DNA from: Methanobrevibacter sp.
Lineage (GTDB): Archaea; Methanobacteriota; Methanobacteria; Methanobacteriales; Methanobacteriaceae
Assembly: GCF_015062985.1 (NCBI RefSeq)
Contig: NZ_SUTI01000008.1
Span: 27,588-91,587 of the forward strand
Direction: 5' to 3'
DNA length: 64,000 nucleotides
Part shown: one piece after another, positions 42,373 to 52,474 of the stretch
How positions within the stretch are numbered: position 1 is the first letter of the stretch
Layout of the letters: each line of letters starts with the position of its first letter
Made by a program: the position numbers and the translations under genes
The notes under the pieces: generated by a model
The model's input: only the letters and a program-made list of their open reading frames with translations
What the model was told of the DNA's origin: nothing
Databases searched by the model: none

Positions 42373-43868
42373 TTGGAATTTGTGTTGGAGAAACCTCACT
42401 TGCGGAAGTCACATTCATTTCTGATAAGATGCCTAAAGTTGGTGAATATGTTACAATAGAATACGATGGAAAAAAAGTTTTAGGAATGATTGAGAACTTA
42501 ATTCGTGGAAATGATGCTTTAAATGTTGATATAAATGATTTTAAAGCGATACAAAAAATTTCAAAAATAGGTGTTGAAGATAATTATATTAGAGGTAAAG
42601 TAAAAATCCTCGGGGACCTTAACGATAATTTGAGACTGCCTAGAACCCCTGCGCTTCCCGGAACTGAAATACACCTCGCAGATAAGGAAGTTCTGGAGGA
42701 AATCTTCAGGGTAAAAAATCCTATAAAACTCGGTTCATTAGTCAATCAAAGCGATGTTGCGGTTAATGTTGATGCAAATCCTATTTTGTCAAGACATTTG
42801 GCAATTTTGGCCATGACCGGAGCTGGAAAATCAAATACGGTATCTGTTTTAATTGATCAGTTATTGTCATACAACGTTCCAGTATTTGTATTTGACATGC
42901 ATGGTGAGTATAAGGACGCTGAATTTCCAAACGGCAGTGTAAATGTAATCAAACCAAAAATCAACCCTCATTATATGAGTTTTTATGAAATTAAAAAGCT
43001 TGTAAACATTGGTAAAAACAGCTATATTCAGGAAAGGCACTTCAGAAGAGCATTCAAACAGGCAAAAAAGATGCTCGCTGACGGTGTTGCTCATACAAAT
43101 AACTTTTTACAGATAATCTATGACCTTTTGGAAAAGGACTCTCAAGTTGAAGGATCAGACAAGCAGATAATTGATGTAATGAATAAGATAGATGATTCAA
43201 TGGACAAATATTCTAATTTATTCGACAACAATATTGGAAATATCTTATCAGGCATTAAAAAGGCTCATGCTAATGTATTGGATTTAAGCCAAGTTGATGA
43301 ATCCGTAGCAAGTGTTCTTGTGAGTCATATTTTGAGAAATTCCCTTAAAAGAAGTAAAGATGCTGCTCATAGCGGAAACAAGAAGGAGTTATTGGACAAT
43401 TCCGTATTTTTCATTTTGGAAGAGGCACATATTTTAGCACCTAATAGGCGTGATTCAGATTCTAAAAAATGGATTCAGAGGGTTGCCAGGGAAGGCCGTA
43501 AATTCGGATTGGGTTTGTGCCTTGTAAGCCAATCTCCAAAAACTGTAGACCATGATGCATTGTCCCAGATGAATAACATGATTATTTTAAGGCTTGTCGA
43601 GCCGGAAGACCAAAGGCATGTGCAGTCAGCCAGTGAAAGTTTATCACAGGACCTGATTAACCAGCTTCCTTCATTGAATGTAGGTGAGGCCATAGTTTTG
43701 GGTTTAATGACTAGAGTGCCTACATTAGTCAAAATTGACATGTTTAAAGGCCGCCGCCATGGTGATGACATGGACATTATTTCTCATTTCATCGAATCTG
43801 TTGAAAATGATGAAGAGGAATTAAGAAAGGGTGAAGAGGAAATGGCGGATATGGGGTATAATTATTAA
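42366..43868 (+). CDS. herA: HerA bipolar DNA helicase/translocase
   Basis: A 500-residue HerA ATPase. The small N-terminal HAS barrel is at about residues 1-90. Walker A, MTGAGKSNTVSVLI, is at about 150-163, and Walker B, FILEEAHILAPNRRDS, is at about 350-365. It forms hexamers and, with NurA, drives 5'-end resection. A long T-rich stretch after the stop separates it from the mre11 promoter and its 14-base motif. Confidence 0.93.
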   Translation: MVVGICVGETSLAEVTFISDKMPKVGEYVTIEYDGKKVLGMIENLIRGNDALNVDINDFKAIQKISKIGVEDNYIRGKVKILGDLNDNLRLPRTPALPGTEIHLADKEVLEEIFRVKNPIKLGSLVNQSDVAVNVDANPILSRHLAILAMTGAGKSNTVSVLIDQLLSYNVPVFVFDMHGEYKDAEFPNGSVNVIKPKINPHYMSFYEIKKLVNIGKNSYIQERHFRRAFKQAKKMLADGVAHTNNFLQIIYDLLEKDSQVEGSDKQIIDVMNKIDDSMDKYSNLFDNNIGNILSGIKKAHANVLDLSQVDESVASVLVSHILRNSLKRSKDAAHSGNKKELLDNSVFFILEEAHILAPNRRDSDSKKWIQRVAREGRKFGLGLCLVSQSPKTVDHDALSQMNNMIILRLVEPEDQRHVQSASESLSQDLINQLPSLNVGEAIVLGLMTRVPTLVKIDMFKGRRHGDDMDIISHFIESVENDEEELRKGEEEMADMGYNY

Positions 43869-43915
43869 CTCCTTTTTTTTATTTTTTTATTTTTTCTTAA
43901 ATCAATTTTTATTTC

Positions 43916-43929
43916 TTTTCAAATGCTCT
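43916..43929 (+). promoter_or_regulatory. Shared repair-regulon motif, copy 4 (mre11-rad50)
   Basis: Reads TTTTCAAATGCTCT. TTAAATATATA begins about 11 bases downstream as a TATA box, predicting a start near 43972 and a leader of about 60 bases before mre11. Confidence 0.72.
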
Positions 43930-44032
43930 CTTGGAAAAATATTAAATATATAGTAAAATAAAATAATATTTACTTAAATACTTTATTAAGTGTTTAAATT
44001 GGTTATATACATAAAATTTTAAAGGTAATATA

Positions 44033-45277
44033 ATGAAATTTGCACATTTAGCAGATACTCATTTAGGTTACCGTCAATTTGGTTTAATTGAACGGGAAAA
44101 AGACTTTTATGAAGTATTTGAAAAGGTAATAGATAAAATAATAGAAGAAAAAGTTGATTTTGTAATACATAGTGGTGACCTATTTGAAACCGCAAGACCA
44201 TCTCCAAATGCCCTTTTAGTTTTCCAAAAAGGATTGCTAAAACTGAAAGGAGCCGGCATCCCGATGTATTCTATTGCAGGTAATCATGACACTGTAATAA
44301 GAAATGATTCAATTCCGCCGCAGGTCATATTCAAAAAATTGGGCTTGAAGGTAATCAGTCCCATTAATACTAATTATATGCATGGGGACATTTTCATAGC
44401 AGGCCTTCCTTATTATCCGTCATCCCAAAGCAAAACATTAAAATTAAAGTTGGCTGAACTATCCAAAAAGGCAGCCAATCATGAAAAGTCCATTCTGGTT
44501 TTGCATCAGGGAATCGACAAGTATTTCGGATATCAATATGAACTGGAAATTGGGGACGTTCCGGACAACTTCAACTATTATGCATTGGGTCATATACACA
44601 AATATGTAAATGATAGTTTTGGAAACGGCAGACTTGTCTATCCGGGTTCTGGTGAAATCTGGAAAACAAGTGAACTAGATGATTATAAGAAAAATGGTAA
44701 AGGATTTGTAGTTGTTGACTTTGATGGCCCAAAACCAGTTGTCAAAAGGGTAAAAATTGACATTCCACGTGAATTCATCAAAAGATCCCTTGACTATAAT
44801 AATTTGGAAAGCGGCATTGACGGCATCAAGGAAACTATAAAAGACTTTGATAAGAAACCTATTTTGGATTTGGTGATAAATAATGTAGAATCCGATACAA
44901 ATAGGGTTTATGAAATGATTAACGATGAATTGGGTGACTTAGCTTTGATGATAAGACCTAAATTCAACATGCTTGGTGAAGAAAGCATTGACGATATTAT
45001 TAGTCAGGAGGGATCTGTAGGTCCTAAGGAACTAATAGTAGAGCAGCTAGAAGGTTATGGAAATAGTGACATTGATAAATTGGCTGTTGATTTATATGAC
45101 TATTTATCAAAAGACAGAATTGAGGAATCAAGAGAGCTGATTAATACTTTTTATGAGGAATATTATAGTAATATTGATGATGAATTTGAATTTAAGACTG
45201 AAATTGTTGAAAAAGATGAAAAGCCTAGAAAAAAATCTGAAGATGTTCAATTAACATTTAAGGAGGGTTTAGAATGA
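44033..45277 (+). CDS. mre11: Mre11 double-strand-break repair nuclease
   Basis: A 414-residue metallophosphoesterase nuclease. All phosphoesterase motifs are present: ADTHLGYRQ at residues 7-15, IHSGDLFE at about 45-52, AGNHD at about 82-86, LHQGI, and LGHIHKY. It trims DNA ends together with Rad50. The C-terminal region is acidic and Lys-rich and should bind Rad50. The last 4 bases overlap the rad50 start. The promoter region carries the 14-base motif. Confidence 0.95.
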   Translation: MKFAHLADTHLGYRQFGLIEREKDFYEVFEKVIDKIIEEKVDFVIHSGDLFETARPSPNALLVFQKGLLKLKGAGIPMYSIAGNHDTVIRNDSIPPQVIFKKLGLKVISPINTNYMHGDIFIAGLPYYPSSQSKTLKLKLAELSKKAANHEKSILVLHQGIDKYFGYQYELEIGDVPDNFNYYALGHIHKYVNDSFGNGRLVYPGSGEIWKTSELDDYKKNGKGFVVVDFDGPKPVVKRVKIDIPREFIKRSLDYNNLESGIDGIKETIKDFDKKPILDLVINNVESDTNRVYEMINDELGDLALMIRPKFNMLGEESIDDIISQEGSVGPKELIVEQLEGYGNSDIDKLAVDLYDYLSKDRIEESRELINTFYEEYYSNIDDEFEFKTEIVEKDEKPRKKSEDVQLTFKEGLE

Positions 45278-48021
45278 TTTTCACAAAATTAAAGTTAATT
45301 AATTTTAAATCTCATGAAAATACTGTTATTAAATTTGATAAGGGAATCAGTGTCATTGTCGGTGAGAATGGTGCTGGTAAATCTACAATCCTGGAAGGAA
45401 TCAGTTTTGCTTTGTTTAAACAGCATACAGCTAAAAAAATTGATGATTTGGTTAGGAACAATGCTCAATCAATGTTAGTTGAATTAGGATTTAATTCAAA
45501 CGGCAGGCAATATAAAGTCATTCGTGAGAAAAAGGTAAATCTAAAATCTTCAATTTATAAAAAGACTTCTGCAGATGGGGATTATGTCCATATTTGCAGC
45601 GGTGATAAGGAAGTAGCTAATGAAATTCGCCAGATATTGAATATTGACTCTGATTTATTCTTGAACGCAATATACATAAGACAGGGTGAAATTGCGCAGC
45701 TAGTGGATAAAACATCCGCTGAAAAGAAAGAGTTAATAGGTAAACTATTGGGAATTGATTCCCTTGAAAAAGCTTGGAAAAACTTATTGCCGTTCATCAG
45801 TGAATATGAAAATCAGCTTGCAGAGCTTAAAGGTAAATTATATAATTCAGATGATTTAAAAAAGGATTTGGAAAAGAAAAAAGCTGAATTGTCTTCTTTA
45901 AGAGAAAGGGGTCATGAACTGGAAACTCAAATCAAGGAAGTCAATGAATTGCGTGACGAGATTTCTGAAAGCAAAAGAAATATGGAACGTGAAAAGGAAA
46001 TTTATGAAGGCCATACCAATAATCTGAATCTTGAAGAGAATTCCCTATCAAAATTGGAAAATGACAAGAGGAACATTCAAGATAATTTAGATAAAATTGC
46101 TCATGCTGAAGATCAAATAAAGAGATTGGAAAAGTATGTATCTAAATTGGATGTTTACATTGACTTCGAAAAATCTGTAACAAGCATTCAAAATCTAAAA
46201 GAGGATGAGAAGGAAATCAAAAGTAAATTGGATGCTATTTCCGAACAGAAAGAATTGGTTGCTAACAATAAGGAGAATTATAATAAATTTTTAGCATCTG
46301 ATGAGGAAATTGCGAAGTTGGATAATCAGAAATTGGATCTTGAAAAAGAATTAGCCGCAATGACTAAACTTGAAAAAGACAAAAAAGAGCTTTTAAAACA
46401 GATTGAAGATGAAAGAAATGACATTGACAAATTTTTCTCAAGATCTAAAGATAAATTGCATGACTATGGTCTTGATGAGGATATTTTAGCAGATGTTGAT
46501 CATTTCCAACAACTTGAAAATGCTACAAATGATTTCCTTGATGAAACTTCCGCTAAGATTAAGAATTTGGCTGATGACATTTTTGCTAAAAAAGAGGAAA
46601 TTGTCGTTTTCAAACAGAATATCAAGTCATGTGAAAAACCATTGAAAGAGCTGGACGAAGTGGACAGTAAATGTCCGGTTTGCCAATCAGACATTGATGA
46701 AAACAAAAAACAGCATTTAATAAGTCAATATAATCAGGATATCGAAGAGAATACTAAGTTAATTTCCGAACATGAAGAGACTGTGCGATTGTTGGCTAAA
46801 AATAAGGAAAGCTTTGAAGATAAACATGAGAATCTTTTGGAATTATCTAAAAACATCATTGAATATAAACAGAAATTTAACCATTTGCAGAATGAATTGG
46901 TCAAATTAAATGAGATTGATGAGAATCTTGAATCAAAAGAGCGTATTAGTGATAAATTAGGCGAAATCATATTGCTAATTGCAAATAAAAAGCAAGAACG
47001 TGAATCTTATCAGAAATCTTATGATTTATATAATAAGGCTAATGGTGCTTTAGAGGTTTTAGGCAGTACAACAGAGTGGCAAAATAAGCTAAATAAAGTC
47101 TCTCATGAAATTGACAATCATGTAACAAATATTAAGTTGGCTATTGATCAAGACCCTCATTTAAGTGGGGATATCAGTGCTGATGAACTTAGAAATCGTA
47201 TCGATGATTTAAAACAGAAAAATGAGGAGTTCAATCAACTTAAAGGTTTTGTAAAAAACAAACAGTCTTACTTAACTCAGCTTGATTCCGTAAAAGAGGA
47301 TATCGGAATGTCAATTAATCAAATTGACATAATTAAGAATAAGATTGATGCTTCAGTTTATGATGAGGATAAGTATGAACAAATCATTTATCGTTCTGAA
47401 ATGTATGAAAGGAGATACAATACTTTCAACACTGAACTTTCCGAGATTAAGGGAAGAGCTCGTGAAACAATTGGATTTGTTAAGGATTTAACTGATAAAA
47501 TTGAAAAGGCGGACAGGTTCCAACAAGAATACGATGATATTTCAGATTATCTGAACTTGCTGAATCATATTAGAAGCCTATATAGTAAAAATGGTGTTCA
47601 GAAGGATTTAAGAAATCTTTCAAGACCTCTAATTCAAAAGTATACCAAGGAATTCTTCAACGAATTTAATTTCAACTACTCTGATTTGACTCTTGATGAT
47701 GAATACGATGTGACCGTTTACGGCCCTGAAGGCAAATCATCAATGAGCATGGTTAGTGGTGGTGAAAAAATAGCTATTGCTCTTGCTTTAAGGTTGGGTA
47801 TTACTCAAGCCATGGCTGATGGTGAATTAGATACTATTTTATTGGACGAGCCTACAATTCATTTGGATGCTTCCAGAAAGCATGAATTGATTAATTTGTT
47901 AAAAGATATGTCATTGCTGCCGCAAATGATTATTGTAACACATGAGGCTCAGCTTGAAAATGCCGCAGATAATCTGATTAAAGTCGAGAAAGTAAACGGA
48001 ATTTCAAATGTAATAATGTAA
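45274..48021 (+). CDS. rad50: Rad50 DNA-repair ATPase
   Basis: A 915-residue SMC-like ATPase. Walker A, GENGAGKSTILEGI, is near residues 31-44, then a long coiled coil, and the zinc hook CPVC at about 467-470. The second coil returns, followed by the signature VSGGEKIAIALALRLG at about 829-844 and Walker B, TILLDEPTIHLDASR. It bridges and opens DNA ends for Mre11. Length is typical for archaeal Rad50. It overlaps mre11 by 4 bases. Confidence 0.95.
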   Translation: MIFTKLKLINFKSHENTVIKFDKGISVIVGENGAGKSTILEGISFALFKQHTAKKIDDLVRNNAQSMLVELGFNSNGRQYKVIREKKVNLKSSIYKKTSADGDYVHICSGDKEVANEIRQILNIDSDLFLNAIYIRQGEIAQLVDKTSAEKKELIGKLLGIDSLEKAWKNLLPFISEYENQLAELKGKLYNSDDLKKDLEKKKAELSSLRERGHELETQIKEVNELRDEISESKRNMEREKEIYEGHTNNLNLEENSLSKLENDKRNIQDNLDKIAHAEDQIKRLEKYVSKLDVYIDFEKSVTSIQNLKEDEKEIKSKLDAISEQKELVANNKENYNKFLASDEEIAKLDNQKLDLEKELAAMTKLEKDKKELLKQIEDERNDIDKFFSRSKDKLHDYGLDEDILADVDHFQQLENATNDFLDETSAKIKNLADDIFAKKEEIVVFKQNIKSCEKPLKELDEVDSKCPVCQSDIDENKKQHLISQYNQDIEENTKLISEHEETVRLLAKNKESFEDKHENLLELSKNIIEYKQKFNHLQNELVKLNEIDENLESKERISDKLGEIILLIANKKQERESYQKSYDLYNKANGALEVLGSTTEWQNKLNKVSHEIDNHVTNIKLAIDQDPHLSGDISADELRNRIDDLKQKNEEFNQLKGFVKNKQSYLTQLDSVKEDIGMSINQIDIIKNKIDASVYDEDKYEQIIYRSEMYERRYNTFNTELSEIKGRARETIGFVKDLTDKIEKADRFQQEYDDISDYLNLLNHIRSLYSKNGVQKDLRNLSRPLIQKYTKEFFNEFNFNYSDLTLDDEYDVTVYGPEGKSSMSMVSGGEKIAIALALRLGITQAMADGELDTILLDEPTIHLDASRKHELINLLKDMSLLPQMIIVTHEAQLENAADNLIKVEKVNGISNVIM

Positions 48022-48050
48022 AATTTTTTACATTATTTTACTTTTTTTTT

Positions 48051-48446
48051 TTAAATCATATCGATTGAGTCTTTGATTGAATCGATGATACAGTTTGCAT
48101 TCCATCCAACGATGGTGGCCGCTTTTTCTTCCAATATTTCAGGAACTTCCTCCAGTCCGTATGGCCTTACTAAAATGATAGGTATTTCGTATTTTTCAGC
48201 AGCTTCTATAAGGTCGTTGAATGTATCCTTGTTATCATTGTAAAGACCGGCCAATAATATTATTCTATCTACTTTTTTATAGAATTGTTCTCCTGCTGCT
48301 GAATATGAAGATGAAATGGATTCTTTCCATAAAAAATCAGTTTTGGAATACACTTTTTCGACGAATTGTCTGTATTCTCCATGCTTGTCAGTACCGTTAC
48401 TAATAATTAAGTTGTAAATTTTGTCATCTCTGTCATCTTCAAACAT
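48051..48446 (-). CDS. TIR-like domain protein (Thoeris ThsB-type)
   Basis: A 131-residue protein that is nearly all one TIR-like fold: YNLIISNGTDKHGEY at the start (first strand and turn), DRIILLAGLYNDNKDTF in the middle, and IPIILVRPYGLEEVP with IVGWNANCIIDSI near the end. The closing Val-Gly-Trp-Asn and the ILVRP-G pattern match the ThsB/DUF1863 group, which make NAD-derived signals in anti-phage Thoeris systems. No ThsA-like effector is next to it; it sits convergent to rad50. GGTG precedes the ATG. Whether the NADase is active cannot be told here. Confidence 0.65.
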   Translation of the reverse strand: MFEDDRDDKIYNLIISNGTDKHGEYRQFVEKVYSKTDFLWKESISSSYSAAGEQFYKKVDRIILLAGLYNDNKDTFNDLIEAAEKYEIPIILVRPYGLEEVPEILEEKAATIVGWNANCIIDSIKDSIDMI

Positions 48447-48563
48447 TTAATCACCTTGCTTTTATTTTATTTATGTAGCATATAAAATTTTTTATTTTGC
48501 AAAATATTTATTAATTTTAAAATATTAAGTATTTATATAAATTATTTTTAGGAATTATTTTTT

Positions 48564-49847
48564 ATGAAAGCTGCTGTTATTGGTTTGGGTGTTGAAGGAA
48601 AAAAAGCAGTAAACTCTCTTTTAAATCATGGATGGGAAGTTTATGCTACTGATTTAAATATTAATGTGGATTTAGATGGTTTGAATTTGCCTGTGTTATC
48701 AATGAATATGATTGAGGAAAATCAAACAGTTTCGATTGTCGGTGATAATATAACTGTTGATTTGGGATTCACCAATCCTTATGCTATTGAACAATGTGAT
48801 GCAATAGCTATCAGTCCCAGCATGTTCGGAGGGGCATTTGCAACAAGATTGCTGGAGGATTCCTATCTTTTAAGCGATATTGTAGACACCCACAAGGATA
48901 TTTTCACGATTGGGATAACAGGAACCAACGGAAAGACCACTACAGTGCACATGTTAAAAGAGATTCTGGAAAACGCTGGTAAAAAAGTTTTAGTTGGTGG
49001 AAACGGTGGAGGAGGATTTTCAGGTTATTATGATTTGATCCTTGAAGCCAGTGAAGATGATTATGACATACTGCTCGTTGAGGTGTGTGATATGACCCTT
49101 GATTTTTGCAGATATTGTTTTGATTTTGACATGATCGGACTTACTAATATTGGAAATGACCATATGGATGTTCATAAAACCATTGCAAACTATAAGGATT
49201 CTTTAGTAAGATTTTTCACCGATAAAACAATTTTCACCGCATTCAATCAAGACTTCAACTCTGATTTTAAGGAAGCCGCTTCAAAAGCAATTCCATATTT
49301 TGAATATCAGGATGAATTGAAGTTATTCGGAAAATTCAATCTCCTTAATGCAGGTCTTGCAACAGCCATTGCAAAAGAGTTAAAAATACCTAAAGACGTA
49401 ATCAAATCAACTTTAAGTGAATTTAAAGCTGTTGAAGGACGCCTTAATGTTTATAAGATTAATGATGCTGATGTGTATGTGGGAAAAACTGATAATTCTG
49501 ATGCCTTAGCTTCAGTATTGACTGAAAAAGATTTCTATGCTCTGTTTATTGGAACTCCACGTCATAATGAAGTGCACCGTTTGGATATTTTGGACGTTGC
49601 AGTCAAATATAATCCGGAAGTCATTGTTTTATTCCCTGGTTTGGATGATACCTTGGACCTCGCCATTTATAGGCTCAATTCATTGGGTTATATGGGGAAT
49701 ATAATTACTGTCAACACACTTGACCAGATTATTGAATTGGTGGCGGAATATTCCCATGAAGATGCAATACTGATTGGTGGTAATGGTCAAGACACTATTA
49801 TTGAAATTCAAGAAAGGATTAAATTAATCTCCGAGAAATTAAAATAA
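48564..49847 (+). CDS. Archaeal Mur ligase family protein (pseudomurein type)
   Basis: A 427-residue ATP-dependent amide ligase. The ATP loop GITGTNGKTTTVHML is at about residues 118-132. A Rossmann-like N-terminus (GLGVEGKKA) and a GNDHMDVHKT motif at about 194-203 follow the MurD-type plan. Methanobacteriales use such enzymes to build the peptide of pseudomurein. The specific step cannot be assigned. It is followed after 65 bases by a surface protein gene. Confidence 0.88.
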   Translation: MKAAVIGLGVEGKKAVNSLLNHGWEVYATDLNINVDLDGLNLPVLSMNMIEENQTVSIVGDNITVDLGFTNPYAIEQCDAIAISPSMFGGAFATRLLEDSYLLSDIVDTHKDIFTIGITGTNGKTTTVHMLKEILENAGKKVLVGGNGGGGFSGYYDLILEASEDDYDILLVEVCDMTLDFCRYCFDFDMIGLTNIGNDHMDVHKTIANYKDSLVRFFTDKTIFTAFNQDFNSDFKEAASKAIPYFEYQDELKLFGKFNLLNAGLATAIAKELKIPKDVIKSTLSEFKAVEGRLNVYKINDADVYVGKTDNSDALASVLTEKDFYALFIGTPRHNEVHRLDILDVAVKYNPEVIVLFPGLDDTLDLAIYRLNSLGYMGNIITVNTLDQIIELVAEYSHEDAILIGGNGQDTIIEIQERIKLISEKLK

Positions 49848-49912
49848 TCATAATATATTTATATTGTGTTCAATAAATAGACTTATATAATATATTATGT
49901 TGGGTGTATTTA

Positions 49913-51103
49913 ATGAGTAAAAGTTGGAGAAGTGTTTCAATAACAATATTTGTTGCATTAATATTTTTATGCATTTTATTTATGGTATTTGGGGCTGTAA
50001 ACAGTACCCAAATGACAGCTCAATCAGTGGCTGACGACTATAAACTTCCTATTGGTCAGTCAATGTTTGAAAATGATTCTATTTTAGGACAGCAAGATCC
50101 TATTGAACTTCCAGTGGTGTCAAATTTCGGATGTTTGGCTCATCAGGTATTAGCTTTTGATTTGCAGGGGCTTTTAATGAGTTTATCAACAGGTTTTGTT
50201 CCCTTTGATTTCTCAGGAATATCTGGTGAAGGTATTGATTCCTATGGACATGTTAAAGATGTTGAAGGACCAGGATTTTTGACTTTTGAAGGTGATAAGC
50301 TCACCGTTAAAGGGCCAAAGAATTATGTTTGGGGATATAGTGATTCCTATAAATATCTAAATAAAACTGAAACTGGTGTAGATGTTGTTGAAGGTGGAAA
50401 AGTCATCAAATCAGTTCCGGAATCTGAAATCAAAAACTTAAATTACTCAAATGAATATTATAACAACGAAACCATTAGGGAATGGTATAATTATGAGGCT
50501 CAAGTTGGTTCAATTTTCACTTTGGAAAAAGGTATGGTGGGCTTTTCTGATGGAAGAAACAATATTAGCTCATCAGATGTTCCAGCAATTTTTGGTCAGG
50601 ATGTAGTGGATTATGCAGCCGAATACCCAACAGGTTCTCCAATTTTATTATATTCCGGTAATTATACTGAACAAGACGGTGAAGTTTATGGTACCTCATT
50701 AGGTTCCCACCCTGAATACGGAGATGGAATTAGGGAAATTAATGCAAGGCAGTTTGTCGATGCATGGAATGGAACCATTATCCCGCCTAACTCCACTAGT
50801 AGTGGTAAAGATTATGTATACTTTGAATCTGCAAGTGATTCACAAGCACCTGGTGGAAGTGCAGCACACGGTGTATGTCCTCCTGCAAGAGCTTTAAGAG
50901 CTGCGGTCACTGCTGAAGGATTTGATTTACCTGTAGGTATGTGTTGGGATGAGGATGCAGTATTGTTCGGATACAACCCGGCACAAGGTATTTTAGTATA
51001 TAATAACCATGATTACCCAGTACAATTAAAAATGTGGACCGAAGGTGAAGGTACTGGTATGGGTATTTATGCGCAAATAGTAAGATATGTTCCAAATAAT
51101 TAG
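49913..51103 (+). CDS. Large exported protein with VanW-like C-terminal pattern
   Basis: A 396-residue protein with one N-terminal membrane helix at about residues 9-31 and an outside part with many sequons. The last 75 residues (HGVCPPARALRAAVTAEGF, MCWDEDAVLFGYN and NNHDYPVQLKMW) resemble the G-V-C...A-L...Asn-His-x-x-Pro-V pattern of bacterial VanW/G5-type envelope proteins; this is a by-eye resemblance only. It lies after a pseudomurein Mur ligase gene, so a cell-wall role is plausible. GGGTG with ATG 49913 is preferred over the GTG at 49904. Confidence 0.6.
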   Translation: MSKSWRSVSITIFVALIFLCILFMVFGAVNSTQMTAQSVADDYKLPIGQSMFENDSILGQQDPIELPVVSNFGCLAHQVLAFDLQGLLMSLSTGFVPFDFSGISGEGIDSYGHVKDVEGPGFLTFEGDKLTVKGPKNYVWGYSDSYKYLNKTETGVDVVEGGKVIKSVPESEIKNLNYSNEYYNNETIREWYNYEAQVGSIFTLEKGMVGFSDGRNNISSSDVPAIFGQDVVDYAAEYPTGSPILLYSGNYTEQDGEVYGTSLGSHPEYGDGIREINARQFVDAWNGTIIPPNSTSSGKDYVYFESASDSQAPGGSAAHGVCPPARALRAAVTAEGFDLPVGMCWDEDAVLFGYNPAQGILVYNNHDYPVQLKMWTEGEGTGMGIYAQIVRYVPNN

Positions 51104-51130
51104 GAATATATCCAATTTTTACTTTTTTTT

Positions 51131-51784
51131 ATGTCAATCTCAACTATTATTACTGCCGCCGGAAAAAATTCCAGAATGAGAAAAGATCAGATTTCTCGAA
51201 ACATCGAATTAAAAAACAAACTCATTTTACCTTTTCAGAGTAAGACTGTTATAGAGACAACCATTGATAATGCATTATTCGCAAATGCAGATGATTGCAT
51301 TGTTGTACTTGGTCATTATGCCGATGAAATAAAAGAAGTTATCTATGATAATTATAAGGACTCTGTTAAATTCATCATAAACGACCCTGTTGATGTAGGT
51401 TTATCAACATCTCTTTTCAATGGTTTGGCAAATGTTGATTCAGATTTTGCTTTATGCATTACTGCAGACCAGCCAACAGTTTCAACAGACACTTTCAATA
51501 AGATGATTGAAATAAGTCAAAAATCAGAAGATCCATATAACACAATATCAATTTTAAGAAGAAGAAAAACAGGAATTCTCGATACTGCAGAAGGATTGGG
51601 AATGCCTTTCGTAGCGCCTCGCTTGAACTTAATGAAATATCTGGAAAATGAGGATGATAACTTAAATCCAATATTGAGAAAAATCTTTGCTGACGGCTAT
51701 ACGTTTTATGGTGTAAAAGAAAAAAATGAAAAGGAATTAATTAATATTAATCATTATGATGATTATTTAAGCCTCTTAGATTGA
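51131..51784 (+). CDS. MobA/MocA-like nucleotidyltransferase
   Basis: A 217-residue nucleotidyltransferase. The signature ITAAGKNSRMRKDQ is at about residues 7-20, and the metal-binding ITADQPTVS is at about 114-122. It is closest to the molybdenum-cofactor cytidylyl- or guanylyltransferases, though a sugar nucleotide substrate is possible. It starts 27 bases after the surface protein gene with no clear ribosome binding site, and overlaps the convergent DUF169 gene by 9 bases. Confidence 0.8.
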   Translation: MSISTIITAAGKNSRMRKDQISRNIELKNKLILPFQSKTVIETTIDNALFANADDCIVVLGHYADEIKEVIYDNYKDSVKFIINDPVDVGLSTSLFNGLANVDSDFALCITADQPTVSTDTFNKMIEISQKSEDPYNTISILRRRKTGILDTAEGLGMPFVAPRLNLMKYLENEDDNLNPILRKIFADGYTFYGVKEKNEKELININHYDDYLSLLD

Positions 51785-52450
51785 TTCTAAGCCTGAAATA
51801 ACTTCTTCGATTTTAGCTTTACTAATACCGACGGTCATTTCATTGTCTTTTATATCTGCTGCTTTTCTTGAACCATCACAACCTAAAGTGAAATTAACAC
51901 CTTCGCTGATATATGGGTTTGCAAATGCATCGCCGCATAATGACTGAATGCCTGCAAAAGATGGGTTGATTTTTTCACCGGTTTTATAAACGATACTTTG
52001 CGCAAGTTTCATTCCGCCCACCGGTTCGGTTATGATTTGAATAACATCAGCTTCAAAATCAGCTTCATCTAAAGGTGCGTAAATAATTCCCCAACTGATA
52101 TCCTTTATTATTGAAAGTTCGCTGGTTAATTTTTTGGCTGTTTCCAAATCTTGGAATCTTCCTAATGAGAAGTATTTTTCCCCATTGGCTAATTTTTCAG
52201 GCATGTCTCTAAGTCCGATAGCTCCTGCTCCACCTAAACACATTTGTTGGTCAATGGTGGAGTAAAAAGTAGCTCCAAGAGAAGCTTTTCTTACCATTTC
52301 GCAGTGCCTAATTTTTTCATCGATTAAATCGATACCTTCAGGCAAGTCATCTTCAGTTTTGATTAACTTCATTGCAACAGGTTTTGCATCGAGTTTAATT
52401 TTACTTTCGATAACTTCACAGTATTTTTTGTTTGTTTCTAAATTAGTCAT
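51776..52450 (-). CDS. DUF169 domain protein
   Basis: A 224-residue protein of the DUF169 family, common in methanogens and anaerobes. Conserved Cys and Gly blocks are visible: RHCEMVRKA at about residues 47-55, QQMCLGGAGAIGL at about 67-79, and FTLGCDGSRKA near the end. Its reaction is unknown; Cys motifs suggest a metal or redox site. A short gap separates it from the nuclease gene that lies upstream on the same strand. Confidence 0.85.
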   Translation of the reverse strand: MTNLETNKKYCEVIESKIKLDAKPVAMKLIKTEDDLPEGIDLIDEKIRHCEMVRKASLGATFYSTIDQQMCLGGAGAIGLRDMPEKLANGEKYFSLGRFQDLETAKKLTSELSIIKDISWGIIYAPLDEADFEADVIQIITEPVGGMKLAQSIVYKTGEKINPSFAGIQSLCGDAFANPYISEGVNFTLGCDGSRKAADIKDNEMTVGISKAKIEEVISGLESI

Positions 52451-52474
52451 ACAATCGCCTAATATTATATTGTT

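Noticed and set aside
48051..48446. A complete Thoeris defence system
   Set aside because: Only a ThsB-like TIR gene is present; no ThsA-like effector lies within the flanking genes.
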